64,000 nt of DNA from Streptomyces harbinensis (GTDB lineage Bacteria; Actinomycetota; Actinomycetes; Streptomycetales; Streptomycetaceae): positions 258,067 to 322,066 of the forward strand of contig NZ_FPAB01000007.1 of assembly GCF_900116145.1 (NCBI RefSeq), given 5' to 3'. Positions 45,301 to 54,366 of the stretch are shown piece by piece. The stretch's first letter is position 1, and every line of letters begins with the position of its first letter. The translations under genes and the position numbers were made by a program. The notes under the pieces were generated by a model. It was not told where the DNA came from, did not search any database, and saw nothing but the letters and a program-made list of their open reading frames with translations.

Positions 45301-45329
45301 GACGTGTCCTCACCGAGTACACTTGCCCC

Positions 45330-45974
45330 GTGACCGAGACCGGCCTGACGCTGCGCGAGCGCAAGAAACTCCGGACCCGGCGTGCCCTGGTGGAAGAGGC
45401 CCTGCGGCTGTTCAGCGAACAGGGGTTCGCCGAGACGACGCTCGACGAGCTGGTCGACTCGGTCGAGGTCTCGCAGCGGACCTTCTTCCGCAACTTCACG
45501 TCCAAGGAGGACGTCGCCCTCGCCCCCGAGCGCGAACTGTGGGCCGCCTACACCGCCGACATCGAGAGCCGGCCGGCCGACGGGCTCGCCCTGGCCGACT
45601 TCCAGGAGATCCTGTTCACCGCCGTGGCCGGCATGGCCGAGGGCTGGGAGCGGCGTTTCGTGGTCAGCCGCGCCCTGTGCGACCGCACCCCCGCGCTGGT
45701 GGCGTCCAGCCTGGAGCACTGCGCCCAGGTCACCGACCGCGTGGTGGGCCGGCTCGCCCGGGGCGACCGCGACCGGGAACTCCTCCTGAGACTGACGTTC
45801 GAGCTGATGCTGTCCGCCTGGCGCTGGGCGCTGAGACAGTGGTCGGCCGCGTACGAGGACGGCGCGGGCCCCGGTCGTGAGGAGCTGTACGAGCGGATGC
45901 GCACCGCCTTCGCCACCATCCCCCGGGTGGCCGCGCTGACGGGCTCTCAGGCCCGCATCGGCCTGGCCGGGTGA
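45330..45974 (+). CDS. TetR family transcriptional regulator
   Basis: A 214-residue repressor-type protein. The helix-turn-helix is at about 12-58 (RTRRALVEEALRLFSEQGFAETTLDELVD, VSQRTFFRNFTSKEDV), followed by an acyl-CoA/MftR-like C-terminal helical domain. The GTG at 45330 lies seven bases after TACACT, so the mRNA is probably leaderless. It diverges from the MDR oxidoreductase gene, and the palindromes in between suggest it represses both genes. The ligand may be the oxidoreductase substrate. Confidence 0.88.
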   Translation: MTETGLTLRERKKLRTRRALVEEALRLFSEQGFAETTLDELVDSVEVSQRTFFRNFTSKEDVALAPERELWAAYTADIESRPADGLALADFQEILFTAVAGMAEGWERRFVVSRALCDRTPALVASSLEHCAQVTDRVVGRLARGDRDRELLLRLTFELMLSAWRWALRQWSAAYEDGAGPGREELYERMRTAFATIPRVAALTGSQARIGLAG

Positions 45975-46120
45975 CAATCGGGACACAGAGTGCGGCACGC
46001 GGCCCCGGTGGGAACCTTCTCGCCCCTTTCCAGCGTTATGACGGGTGCACTAGCGTGCGGTCTTTGCGAACGCATTACCCTGATACGCAAGGCCGTGCCG
46101 TGCGGCCATGGAGGAGTGAG

Positions 46121-46978
46121 ATGAGGAGCAGCAACCCGGTCTTCACGCGTCGGGGGTTCAGTCGGGACGGCGGCTACGCCGGCTTCAACGCCGGACCGCA
46201 GCCGCAGACCGGGACTCCGTACGCGGGCAGCCCGAGCAACCCCTACGCGCAGCCAGGCAACCCCTATGCGCAGCCCCAGGTGGGCCCCGACGGCAGTGTG
46301 ATGGCGCCGGGCGCCACCCGTCCGGGTGTGATGACGATCGACTCGGTCGTCTCGCGTACCGCCCTGACTCTCGGCACGGTCATCGTCGCGGCGGCCGTTG
46401 CCTGGATCACCGACCTGCCCATCGGCGCCGGTATCCTCTTCGCCCTCGTCGGCATGGGGCTCGGCCTGTGGCAGTCCTTCAAGCGCGAGGCCTCGCCCGC
46501 GCTGATCCTGTCGTACGCGGTGGCCGAGGGTCTGTTCCTCGGTGTCATCAGCAACTACATCAACCAGTGGGCGCCCGGCGCCGCGATGCAGGCCGTGCTC
46601 GGCACGATGGCGGTCTTCGCCGGTGTGCTGTTCATGTACAAGCAGCGCATCATCCGGGTGAACGCACGCTTCACCAAGTTCGTGATGGCCGCCGCGATCG
46701 GCTTCACGCTGCTCATGGCGGTCAACCTGATCGTCGCCCTGATCGGCGGCGGTGACGGTCTGGGTCTGCGCTCCGGTGGCTTCGGCATCCTGTTCGGTGT
46801 CGTCGGCATCGTGCTCGGCGCCTGCTTCCTGGCGCTCGACTTCAAGATGGTCGAGGACGGCATCGCCTACGGTGCCCCCGAGAAGGAGTCCTGGCTGGCC
46901 GCGTTCGGTCTGACCATGACCCTGGTGTGGATCTACCTGGAGTTCCTGCGGCTGATCGCCATCCTCCAGGGCGACTGA
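46121..46978 (+). CDS. Bax inhibitor-1/YccA family membrane protein
   Basis: A 285-residue protein. A Gly/Pro/Tyr-rich cytoplasmic N-terminus with NPYAQPG repeats occupies about 1-65, then seven membrane helices (ALTLGTVIVAAAVAWI, AGILFALVGMGLGLW, LILSYAVAEGLFLGVISNYI, AVLGTMAVFAGVLFMY, FVMAAAIGFTLLMAVNLIVALIG, ILFGVVGIVLGACFLALDF, FGLTMTLVWIYLEFLRLI). The acidic DFKMVEDGI and the C-terminal YLEFLRLIA are family signatures. BI-1/YccA members modulate membrane proteases or leak calcium; the exact role in actinomycetes is unknown. The ATG follows GGAGGAG. Confidence 0.9.
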   Translation: MRSSNPVFTRRGFSRDGGYAGFNAGPQPQTGTPYAGSPSNPYAQPGNPYAQPQVGPDGSVMAPGATRPGVMTIDSVVSRTALTLGTVIVAAAVAWITDLPIGAGILFALVGMGLGLWQSFKREASPALILSYAVAEGLFLGVISNYINQWAPGAAMQAVLGTMAVFAGVLFMYKQRIIRVNARFTKFVMAAAIGFTLLMAVNLIVALIGGGDGLGLRSGGFGILFGVVGIVLGACFLALDFKMVEDGIAYGAPEKESWLAAFGLTMTLVWIYLEFLRLIAILQGD

Positions 46979-47002
46979 GCGGGCGCCGGGTAACGGCTTC
47001 AC

Positions 47003-47046
47003 GACGGAGGGCCCCACGGGACGCGTGTCCTGTGGGGCCCTCCGTC
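47003..47046 (+). terminator. terminator after the BI-1 gene
   Basis: GACGGAGGGCCCCACGGGAC (47003-47022) pairs with GTCCTGTGGGGCCCTCCGTC (47027-47046), with one G-T pair and a four-base loop. Confidence 0.85.
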
Positions 47047-47070
47047 ACGTGCCGCCGCCTGTCGGGCCGG

Positions 47071-47388
47071 TCAGCCGGCGGGCCGCAGCAGGGTCAGTGC
47101 GGCGGCCACGGCAGCCGGGTCGGGGTGGTCGCGCAGGGCCCGCACCAGGTCGTGGCCCGCGACGGCCACCTGGTCGCCGACCGCGAACAGGCCGGCGTCC
47201 GGCATGGTCAGCGGCTCGGCCCCGGGCCGCTCGATGAGCTGCGCCCGGCGGGCCAGCTCCCGGGCCAGGGCCAGGCCCTCGGCTGCGGCCCCCTGTCTCA
47301 GCCGGCTCTCCGCCAGCCCCCGCAGCCGGTCGGCCCGTTCCTCGACCGCTTCTTCCAGGGCCGTCAGCCGCTCGTCGCTCTCGTGCAC
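47071..47388 (-). CDS. 105-aa helical hypothetical protein
   Basis: A 105-residue protein, largely alpha-helical and acidic at the start (RLTALEEAVEERADRLRGLAESRL), with an Ala/Leu-rich end. No family is recognised. The GTG at 47388 is seven bases after TAGAGT on the minus strand, suggesting a leaderless transcript. The gene precedes nothing on its strand within 100 bases except the BI-1 terminator. Its upstream neighbour, the CMD-family gene, ends 27 bases earlier on the same strand. Confidence 0.6.
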   Translation of the reverse strand: MHESDERLTALEEAVEERADRLRGLAESRLRQGAAAEGLALARELARRAQLIERPGAEPLTMPDAGLFAVGDQVAVAGHDLVRALRDHPDPAAVAAALTLLRPAG

Positions 47389-47414
47389 GGCCCCGACTCT
47401 AGCGAGCGCTCCCG

Positions 47415-47888
47415 TCAGCCGAACTGGCCCGGGGTGTAGTCGCCGGCGGGCTGCCGTACCAGGACGTTCAGCCGGTTGTAGGCGTTGATGACGGCGATCA
47501 GGGACACCAGGGCGGCCAACTGCTCCTCGTCGTAGTGCCGGGCCGCCTCCGCCCAGGCGGCGTCGGTGACGCCGCCGGCCGCGTCCGCGAGCCGGGTGCC
47601 CTGCTCGGTCAGTTCCAGGGCGGCGCGCTCGGCCTCGGTGAAGACCGTCGCCTCCCGCCACGCGGCCACCAGGTTCAGCCGCAGCGCGCTCTCGCCGGCG
47701 GCGGACGCCTCCTTGGTGTGCATGTCGAGGCAGAAGCCGCAGCCGTTGAGCTGGCTGGCGCGGATCTTCACCAGTTCCTGGGTGGTGGGCGGCAGCCCGG
47801 AGTCGGTGAGGGCCTGCCCGGCCGCGTTGAGGTGGCGCAGGGCCTTGGCCCCGACCGTGCTGCCGAAGAGATTCAGGCGGGCGTCCAT
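47415..47888 (-). CDS. carboxymuconolactone decarboxylase / AhpD family protein
   Basis: A 157-residue CMD-family protein. The redox motif CGFCLDMH (CxxC plus His, about residue 50) in the context VKIRASQLNGCGFCLDMHTKEA is that of AhpD-like alkylhydroperoxidases, which use the cysteine pair to reduce peroxides or to serve as adaptor. The second half is helical (LAALVSLIAVINAYNRLNV). The ATG has GGGAGA-type purines upstream. It precedes the 105-aa gene and may share its transcript. Assignment to antioxidant defence is by family. Confidence 0.88.
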   Translation of the reverse strand: MDARLNLFGSTVGAKALRHLNAAGQALTDSGLPPTTQELVKIRASQLNGCGFCLDMHTKEASAAGESALRLNLVAAWREATVFTEAERAALELTEQGTRLADAAGGVTDAAWAEAARHYDEEQLAALVSLIAVINAYNRLNVLVRQPAGDYTPGQFG

Positions 47889-48074
47889 GGTGTCTCCCGG
47901 TGTGCGGAGGTGGTGGGTGCTGACACCTCACTGACACCGGGCGACCGGGGTGTGTGACCGCCCGCGCCGTGGCGTGCGTCACATCCGGGGCGCGGCGGGT
48001 GCGTACCGTGGCGGCGGGCCCCGCCCGTGCCCGCCCGGACCGCGTGCCCGGGCGCCCCCGCCCGTCGCTCCCCC

Positions 48075-48389
48075 TCAGACCTGGCCGGTCTCGAAGCGGG
48101 ACACCCGGCCGTTGTCCGCCACCTCGAAGCGCCAGGACGTCCGCATCTCGCCCCAGGTGTCGTTGCGGAACCGGACGATCAGGGCGCGTCCGTCCTCCGA
48201 TTCCGACTCGATGTCCATGTGCCCGCCGGCGTCGAAGATCTCGCGGTCGGTCCACTGGGCGAGGTCGCGTTCCGAGCCGTCGTCGGACATCGTCGCGTCC
48301 TCGGTGAGTACGCCGCGGAACGCCTCGCGGTCGCCCGCGTTCACGGCCGCCACGAAGGCGCGTACGGCGGGGTCGGTGAGCATGTCCAT
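48075..48389 (-). CDS. SnoaL-like / NTF2-fold protein
   Basis: A 104-residue protein with the cone-shaped NTF2 pattern: helix FVAAVNAGDREAFRGVLTEDATMSDDG, then strands DIESESEDGRALIVRF and TSWRFEVADNGRVSRFETGQ. Such proteins bind small hydrophobic ligands or act as ring cyclases or isomerases; many are uncharacterised. ATG 48389 is used, with an in-frame ATG six bases later as an alternative. It has no obvious operon partner. Confidence 0.75.
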   Translation of the reverse strand: MDMLTDPAVRAFVAAVNAGDREAFRGVLTEDATMSDDGSERDLAQWTDREIFDAGGHMDIESESEDGRALIVRFRNDTWGEMRTSWRFEVADNGRVSRFETGQV

Positions 48390-48462
48390 GCCTCAAGCCA
48401 ACACCGGGCCCGGCGGTGCCGCAGCCCGGTGTCGTCCGCCCGGGGGAGGGGCGGGGCGGGGC

Positions 48463-49335
48463 TCAGGTGGAGACGATGCGGTCGGCCAGGAGGTAGACGC
48501 TGTCCTGCCCGCAGGCGAAGGTCAGGGCGTAGGCGCCGGAGACGCCCGAGCCGCCCATCAGGACCGGCGCCTCGCCGTCCCGTACGGCCGCGGCCAGCCG
48601 TTCCGCCGTCTCCTGCTGGCTGGGGGACAGGCACAGCGTGGTGCCGTCCTCGAAGAGGTACACGTCCAGGGTGCCCAGCGGCCCGGGGCGGACGTCCGCC
48701 AGCGGGGTGCGGGACTCGGCCAGCTGGCTCAGCTGGTCGGTGGTGCGGCGCTGCTGCTCCTCGATGCCGGGCCGCGTGCCGCCCTCGACGGGCTCGCCGG
48801 CCAGTGTGTAGCCGGGGTGGGAGGGGTGACGGCGGCGGGCGGCGGCCAGCTCCGCCGACTCGCCCTCCTCGCCGGCCGCCTCGCGCTCGGTGGCCGGCTG
48901 CCGCTGCTGCTCGGCCGCGCTGCACAGGTCCTGCTGCCGGGGGACGAACACGGTGCCGTCGCCGCTCTCCTGCCCCGAGTCGCTGAGCAGGTACCGCTCC
49001 AGGAGCGCGTCCAGCAGGTCCTCGTCGGCCTCCGCCACCTCGTACTCCAGGCCGCGCCCGGCGAGCAGCGCCCCGGGGCCCTCGCTCTCGCGGGCGTCCT
49101 GCTCGGCCCAGAAGGCCCGCGCCTCCGCCAGTTCCCGCTCCCGTTCGTCGGCCAGGGCGTCCGCGACGGCGGCGCGGATCTCCTCGGCCGGTACCGGTCC
49201 GCGCGCGGCGGGGAGCTGCGCGCGGCGCAGACTCGTGACCTCGGTACGCAGACCACGGATGGTGTGCAGGGCAGCCGCACTCAGGGCCACGGAGGTGCCT
49301 GCGGTCACCAGCAGGATGACGGATATGGCGCTCAC
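48463..49335 (-). CDS. membrane-anchored conserved hypothetical protein
   Basis: A 290-residue protein. A single N-terminal membrane helix (ISVILLVTAGTSVALSAAALHTI) is followed by a coiled-coil-prone charged region (AEEIRAAVADALADERERELAEARAFWAEQ). A low-complexity Gln/Arg/Glu-rich middle precedes a compact C-terminal domain (VYLFEDGTTLCLSPSQQETAERLAAAV, GAYALTFACGQDSVYLLADRIV). I recognise it only as a conserved Streptomyces protein. It lies on the minus strand with the thiolase, 253 bases downstream of it. Confidence 0.7.
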   Translation of the reverse strand: MSAISVILLVTAGTSVALSAAALHTIRGLRTEVTSLRRAQLPAARGPVPAEEIRAAVADALADERERELAEARAFWAEQDARESEGPGALLAGRGLEYEVAEADEDLLDALLERYLLSDSGQESGDGTVFVPRQQDLCSAAEQQRQPATEREAAGEEGESAELAAARRRHPSHPGYTLAGEPVEGGTRPGIEEQQRRTTDQLSQLAESRTPLADVRPGPLGTLDVYLFEDGTTLCLSPSQQETAERLAAAVRDGEAPVLMGGSGVSGAYALTFACGQDSVYLLADRIVST

Positions 49336-49434
49336 TGACTGTCTCCCAGTGCTCTCGGTCCCTGACTTCCTATCTCAGGTTTCCGGGACGCGGCCACGCC
49401 GGGCAGGGTGAAACGTCACGAAACGGACAGGACC

Positions 49435-49587
49435 TCAGTCCCTGGGCCCACCCCGCTCGCTCCGCTGACCTGCGGATTCGCCCGGGATGGCGGCGTGCAT
49501 CACATCCCGGGCACACTTCGGTATCGCCACCGCGACCCGGCGCGCGAGGGCGCGCGGATCGCGGAAGCGGAACCTCTCTTCTATCAC
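49435..49587 (-). CDS. possible 50-aa ORF in the thiolase trailer
   Basis: A GTG at 49587, immediately after the thiolase stop on the minus strand, opens a 50-codon frame (MIEERFRFRDPRALARRVAV to SERGGPRD) whose first half looks protein-like. The ribosome binding site is weak (GGAG inside the thiolase end). The remaining 100 bases of this gap hold nothing recognisable. Confidence 0.25.
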   Translation of the reverse strand: MIEERFRFRDPRALARRVAVAIPKCARDVMHAAIPGESAGQRSERGGPRD

Positions 49588-49588
49588 C

Positions 49589-50809
49589 TCAGTCAAGGCG
49601 CTCCAGCACCATGGCCATGCCCTGGCCGCCGCCCACGCACATGGTCTCCAGACCGAACTGCTTGTCATGCCACTGGAGCGAGTTGATGAGCGTGGTGGTG
49701 ATGCGGGCGCCGGTCATCCCGAACGGGTGACCCACGGCGATGGCGCCGCCATTGACGTTCAGCCGGTCGATGTCGATGCCCAGATCCCGGTAGGAGGGGA
49801 TGACCTGGGCGGCGAACGCCTCGTTGATCTCCACCAGGTCGATGTCGTCGATGGTCAGCCCGGCGCGGGCCAGCGCCTGCTTGGACGCCTCCACCGGGCC
49901 GTAGCCCATGATCTCGGGGGAGAGCGCCGACAGGCCGGTGGAGACGATCCGGGCCAGCGGGGTCACGCCGAGTTCCCGCGCCTTGGTGTCGGACATGATC
50001 ACCAGCGCCGCGGCGCCGTCGTTGAGCGGGCAGCAGTTGCCCGCCGTGACCAGGCCGTCGGGGCGGAAGGCGGGCTTCAGGCCGCGCACGCCCTCCAGCG
50101 TGACGCCGGCGCGCGGGCCGTCGTCCTTGCTGACGACCGTGCCGTCCGGCAGCGTCACGGGGGTGATCTCGCGCTGCCAGAAGCCGTCGGCGATGGCCTT
50201 CTCGGCGAGGTTCTGCGAGCGGACGCCGAAGGCGTCCATGTCCTCCTTGGTGACGCCCTTGTACCGGGCGAGGTTCTCGGCGGTCTGGCCCATGGCGATG
50301 TAGATGTCGGGCAGCGCGCCGTCCTCGCGCGGGTCGTGCCAGCCGACCCCGCCGTGTTCGGCGCGCTCGGCGGAACGGGCCTGGGCCGGCTCGAACAGCG
50401 GGTTGCGGGTGCCGGGCTGGCCGTCGCTGCTGCCGTACGCGAAGCGCGAGACGGTCTCGACGCCGGCGGAGATGAACACATCGCCCTCGCCGGCCTTGAT
50501 GGCGTGCATCGCCATGCGCGTGGTCTGGAGCGAGGAGGAGCAGTAGCGGGTGACGGTGGCGCCCGGCAGGGTGTCGAGGCCGAGCTGGACGGCGACGACG
50601 CGGGCCAGGTTGTGGCCCTGTTCGCCGCCGGGCATGCCGCAGCCGAGCAGCAGGTCGTCGATGTCGGCGGGGTCGAGTTCCGGCACCTTGTCGAGTGCGG
50701 CGCGCACGATCCCGGCGGTCAGATCATCGGGCCGCACATCCTTGAGCGAGCCTTTGACGGCCCGCCCGATCGGGGTGCGGGCGGCGGAGACGATCACTGC
50801 TTCTGGCAT
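49589..50809 (-). CDS. acetyl-CoA acetyltransferase (thiolase)
   Basis: Thiolases cleave or form 3-ketoacyl-CoA. The 406-residue length is standard. Visible signatures: IVSAARTPIGRAVKGSLKDV at the N-terminus, the acylated cysteine in VTRYCSSSLQTTRMAMHAIKAGEGD (Cys about 90), NEAFAAQVIPS, NGGAIAVGHPFGMTGARIT with the catalytic histidine, and the C-terminal cysteine in MCVGGGQGMAMV. I chose ATG 50809 because GGAGG lies eight bases upstream. It is divergent in function from its neighbours; fatty-acid oxidation or acetoacetyl-CoA metabolism is likely. Confidence 0.95.
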   Translation of the reverse strand: MPEAVIVSAARTPIGRAVKGSLKDVRPDDLTAGIVRAALDKVPELDPADIDDLLLGCGMPGGEQGHNLARVVAVQLGLDTLPGATVTRYCSSSLQTTRMAMHAIKAGEGDVFISAGVETVSRFAYGSSDGQPGTRNPLFEPAQARSAERAEHGGVGWHDPREDGALPDIYIAMGQTAENLARYKGVTKEDMDAFGVRSQNLAEKAIADGFWQREITPVTLPDGTVVSKDDGPRAGVTLEGVRGLKPAFRPDGLVTAGNCCPLNDGAAALVIMSDTKARELGVTPLARIVSTGLSALSPEIMGYGPVEASKQALARAGLTIDDIDLVEINEAFAAQVIPSYRDLGIDIDRLNVNGGAIAVGHPFGMTGARITTTLINSLQWHDKQFGLETMCVGGGQGMAMVLERLD

Positions 50810-50893
50810 GGAATTCCCTCCGGGTCGAGGTCCATCGGCACGGATGGACACGCCCTCATAAGCTACCGGCAGGTAATGTGCCCGCGTCCAGAC

Positions 50894-52072
50894 CTACGGC
50901 GACAACTCCTGCCGCTCCTCGCGGTCCGCGTCCGCGACCCGACCGGTGCTGTCGGTTTCCGGCGCTTTCCGATCCGTTCCTTCCTTTTCCGGGTCGTTCC
51001 GGTCCGGGCCGTCCCCCTCCGTACCGTCGCGGTCCGCGCCGTCCGGCTCCGCCGGCTGCGCGGGCAGCTGGCGGCGCCGCCGCCGCTTCAGCAGCGCCCA
51101 CGGCGAGCGCCGCTCCGCCGACTCCTCCCCGGCCGCGCTCACCTCCGTACCGCCGACCGCCGCCGCCCGGGTCGCCGCCCGCTCCACCGGCAGATAGCCC
51201 TCCCTGCGCAGCGGCTCCACCCGCTCCTCCTCCGGCCACACGCCCAGCGCCGCGCACAGCGTGGGCAGCACCGCCATCGCCGCCGTCACATACCCGGCCG
51301 CCGAGGGGTGGTAGCGGTCTGGGCCGAACAGCTCCCCGGGACGGGCCGCGAACTCCGGCCCCAGCAGATCCCCCAGCGACACCGTCCGGCCGCCCAGCTC
51401 CACCACCGCGATCGTCTGCGCCGCCGCCAGCTGACGGCACAGCCGCCGCGCGATCCAGCGCAGCGGCTGCGCCACCGGCTCCACCGAGCCCAGATCCGGG
51501 CAGGTGCCGACGATCACCTGGCAGCCGGCCGTCCGCAGCCGGGCCACCGCGTCGGACAGATGTTTCACCGACTCGGCCGGCGCCATCCGGCCGGTGATGT
51601 CGTTGGCGCCGATCATGATCACGCACACATCGGGCGCCGGGGCCCGCCCCGGCTCGGTGAGCAGCATCGACACCTGCCGCTCCAGGTCGTCCGACTTGGC
51701 CCCCGACAGCGCCACGTTGTGCAGCTCCACCGGCCGCTCGGAGACCGCCGCGAGACCGGAGGCCAGCAGCGCGCCCGGCGTCTGCGGCGCCCGGTGCACG
51801 CCCATCCCGGCCGCCGTCGAGTCGCCGAGCATCGCCAGCCGCCACGGCACCGCCGCCGGCCCGGCGCCCGCGCCCGCCGCGTACTCGGCGCCGTACACGC
51901 CGTCCGCCAGCGGCGGCGGGTCCTCCCGGCCGTTGCGCAGCAACTGCCGCCGCGCCAGCTGCACCTCCGTCAGTACCAGACCGACCGCCGCACCGCCCAG
52001 CAAGCCGACACCGCCGCCGCCGTACGCCGCCGCCGTCGCGATCCGCCGCGCCACACGCTCTCTGCTGGACAT
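50894..52072 (-). CDS. SGNH/GDSL hydrolase, membrane-anchored
   Basis: A 392-residue protein. An N-terminal hydrophobic helix (AAAYGGGGVGLLGGAAVGLVL) should anchor it, with the catalytic domain outside. The SGNH blocks are complete: block I AMLGDSTAAGMG (Ser about 83), block II around LSGAKSDDL, block III IGANDITG and block V DRYHPSAAGY with Asp and His. The C-terminal 80 residues are highly charged and repetitive (KRRRRRQ then Asp/Gly/Glu/Arg-rich), unlike a folded domain. Such enzymes are lipases or esterases acting on lipids or glycan esters. It diverges from cystathionine beta-synthase. Confidence 0.88.
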   Translation of the reverse strand: MSSRERVARRIATAAAYGGGGVGLLGGAAVGLVLTEVQLARRQLLRNGREDPPPLADGVYGAEYAAGAGAGPAAVPWRLAMLGDSTAAGMGVHRAPQTPGALLASGLAAVSERPVELHNVALSGAKSDDLERQVSMLLTEPGRAPAPDVCVIMIGANDITGRMAPAESVKHLSDAVARLRTAGCQVIVGTCPDLGSVEPVAQPLRWIARRLCRQLAAAQTIAVVELGGRTVSLGDLLGPEFAARPGELFGPDRYHPSAAGYVTAAMAVLPTLCAALGVWPEEERVEPLRREGYLPVERAATRAAAVGGTEVSAAGEESAERRSPWALLKRRRRRQLPAQPAEPDGADRDGTEGDGPDRNDPEKEGTDRKAPETDSTGRVADADREERQELSP

Positions 52073-52261
52073 GGGGCCGCCACGCCTCCCGTCTCGTCCG
52101 TTCCGTAACGGCCCGCCGGCCGTCCCGTCGTCTTCCGGGTCTCTGGTGTGTTGTCTGCCCAGGGTGCTGGGCCGCGCAACGCGCGTCCACGTCCACGCGC
52201 GGGGCAATAGGGTGCACTCAGTGGGTGGACGAACCCGCCCCGTAGATGTGCGGAGACCACA

Positions 52262-53659
52262 GTGCAGTATCACGAGTCGATGATCGACCTTGTCGGCAAC
52301 ACCCCGCTGCTGAAGCTCACCAGCGTCACGGAGGGCATCCGGGCCACGGTGCTGGCCAAGGTCGAGTACTTCAATCCCGGCGGGTCGGTCAAGGACCGGA
52401 TCGCCCTGCGGATGATCGAGGCGGCCGAGGAGTCCGGCGAACTGCGCCCCGGCGGCGTGATCGTCGAGCCGACCTCGGGCAACACGGGGGTGGGGCTGGC
52501 GATCGTCGCCCAGCGCAAGGGATACCGCTGCATCTTCGTCTGCCCGGACAAGGTCTCCACCGACAAGATCAACGTACTGCGCGCGTACGGGGCGGAGGTG
52601 GTGGTCTGCCCGACCGCCGTCGACCCCGAGCACCCCGACTCGTACTACAACGTCTCCGACCGGCTGGTGCGCGAGACGCCCGGCGCCTGGAAGCCCGACC
52701 AGTACTCCAACCCCAACAACCCGCTCTCGCACTACGAGAGCACCGGACCAGAGCTGTGGGAGCAGACGGGTGGGAAGATCACCCACTTCGTGGCGGGCGT
52801 CGGCACCGGCGGCACCATCAGCGGCACCGGCCGCTATCTGAAGGAGGTCAGCGGCGGCCGGGTGCGGGTGATCGGCGCCGACCCGGAGGGCTCGGTGTAC
52901 TCCGGCGGCTCCGGGCGTCCGTACCTGGTCGAGGGGGTGGGCGAGGACTTCTGGCCGACCGCGTACGACCGTACGGTGGCGGACGCCATCGTGCCGGTCT
53001 CGGACAAGGACTCCTTCCGGATGACGCGGCGGCTGGCCCGCGAGGAGGGGCTGCTGGTGGGCGGCTCCTGCGGCATGGCGGTGGTCGCGGCGCTGGAGAC
53101 GGCGCGCGGGCTCGGCCCGGACGACGTGGTCGTGGTGCTGCTGCCGGACAGCGGGCGCGGCTATCTGAGCAAGATCTTCAACGACGAGTGGATGGCCGAC
53201 TACGGCTTCCTGGAGGGCGGCGAGCCGCAGACCCGGGTCGGCGACGTCCTCGGCCGCAAGGAGGGCGGCGAGCTGCCCTCGCTGGTGCACATGCACCCGG
53301 AGGAGACGGTCGGCGAGGCGATCGACGTGCTGCGCGAGTACGGCGTGTCGCAGATGCCGGTGGTCAAGCCGGGGGCCGGGCACCCGGATGTGATGGCGGC
53401 GGAGATCGTCGGCTCGGTGGTGGAGCGGGAGCTGCTGGACGCCCTGTTCACCGGGCGGGCGGCGCTGGAGGACCCGCTGGAGAAGCACCTGAGCGCGCCG
53501 CTGCCGCACGTCGGCTCGGGCGAGCCGGTGGCGGACCTGATGGCGGTGCTGGAGTCGGCGGACGCGGCGGTCGTGCTGGTGGAGGGGAAGCCGACCGGGG
53601 TGGTCAGCCGGCAGGACCTGCTGGCGTTCCTCGCGGCACAGCGGCGGCCGGAGAAGTAA
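52262..53659 (+). CDS. cystathionine beta-synthase
   Basis: A 465-residue PLP enzyme with a C-terminal CBS pair, the first enzyme of transsulfuration, condensing serine and homocysteine. The PLP lysine is in NPGGSVKDRIALRM (Lys about 40); TSGNTGVGLAIVAQRKGY is the substrate loop, GVGTGGTISGTGRYLKE binds the phosphate, and PDSGRGYLSKIF is a CBS-type ending of the catalytic core. Two CBS motifs follow from about 335 (HPEETVGEAIDVLREYGVSQMPVV and DLMAVLESADAAVVLVEGKPTGVVSRQDLL). There is no N-terminal heme domain. The GTG start has GGAG upstream. Confidence 0.93.
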   Translation: MQYHESMIDLVGNTPLLKLTSVTEGIRATVLAKVEYFNPGGSVKDRIALRMIEAAEESGELRPGGVIVEPTSGNTGVGLAIVAQRKGYRCIFVCPDKVSTDKINVLRAYGAEVVVCPTAVDPEHPDSYYNVSDRLVRETPGAWKPDQYSNPNNPLSHYESTGPELWEQTGGKITHFVAGVGTGGTISGTGRYLKEVSGGRVRVIGADPEGSVYSGGSGRPYLVEGVGEDFWPTAYDRTVADAIVPVSDKDSFRMTRRLAREEGLLVGGSCGMAVVAALETARGLGPDDVVVVLLPDSGRGYLSKIFNDEWMADYGFLEGGEPQTRVGDVLGRKEGGELPSLVHMHPEETVGEAIDVLREYGVSQMPVVKPGAGHPDVMAAEIVGSVVERELLDALFTGRAALEDPLEKHLSAPLPHVGSGEPVADLMAVLESADAAVVLVEGKPTGVVSRQDLLAFLAAQRRPEK

Positions 53660-53920
53660 CCGCCGGCGGGAGATGTCACGACGGCGCGCGGGATATCCGC
53701 AACGGATTCCGAAGTGTCACGGCCGGGCAACGCGTCGTTAACACCGCTCCGGCATTGTTCTGGGTGTCGGCACCAAGGACCTCCGGAGCGGCTCCCGGAC
53801 CTCCCTGGTCGCCCGGACGCGCGGCCCCGACCCGGCCCGTGTCCCCGCGGGGACCGCCGTCGTCCCGCCCCTGGTGTTCTCACCGGGGTGCGGCGGTCCC
53901 CGCCAACCTCGTCCCCCGCC

Positions 53921-54331
53921 TCACGGCGCCTCCGGGCCGGAGCGGCGCAGGGCCATCCCCACGGTGAAGCAGGCGTTGACACCCACGATGCCGCCCCAGC
54001 ACACCAGCAGGCCGGGCAGGCCCAGATTCACGGCGGCGATCGCCGACAGCGGGATGGCCAGGACGAGCGAGACCGCGGCGAGCCCGAACGCCGCGCCCGG
54101 CCCCTCGTACCCCGCGCCCATGCGCGGCGCGCCCTCGGGCCGGCCGCCGCGCGCGACGACCATCTGCTGCTCGGCGACCTGGCGGCGTACCCGCTTGTCG
54201 ACGGCCGTGTCGATGCGCTGCTCGACCTTCTCCAGAAAGGACACGATCAGCTCCGACTCGTAGGCGTCGCCGAGTTCCTTGCGCGTTTGCACGGCCGCGT
54301 CGAGATCGGTGGCCAGCTCCGGGTCGCTCAT
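53921..54331 (-). CDS. conserved membrane protein of unknown function
   Basis: A 136-residue protein: a charged cytoplasmic N-terminal half (MSDPELATDLDAAVQTRKEL, FLEKVEQRIDTAVDKRVRRQV) and two hydrophobic helices (AAFGLAAVSLVLAIPLSAIAAV, LPGLLVCWGGIVGVNACFTVGMAL). I know similar Streptomyces proteins only as hypothetical integral membrane proteins. It diverges from the RpiR regulator gene; an 18-bp palindrome lies between them. The 261 bases between it and cystathionine beta-synthase hold no gene, only a GTCCCCGCGGGGAC palindrome. Confidence 0.65.
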   Translation of the reverse strand: MSDPELATDLDAAVQTRKELGDAYESELIVSFLEKVEQRIDTAVDKRVRRQVAEQQMVVARGGRPEGAPRMGAGYEGPGAAFGLAAVSLVLAIPLSAIAAVNLGLPGLLVCWGGIVGVNACFTVGMALRRSGPEAP

Positions 54332-54366
54332 GGGCGCTACCGTACGCGCGCCACCGGACGGCGGGC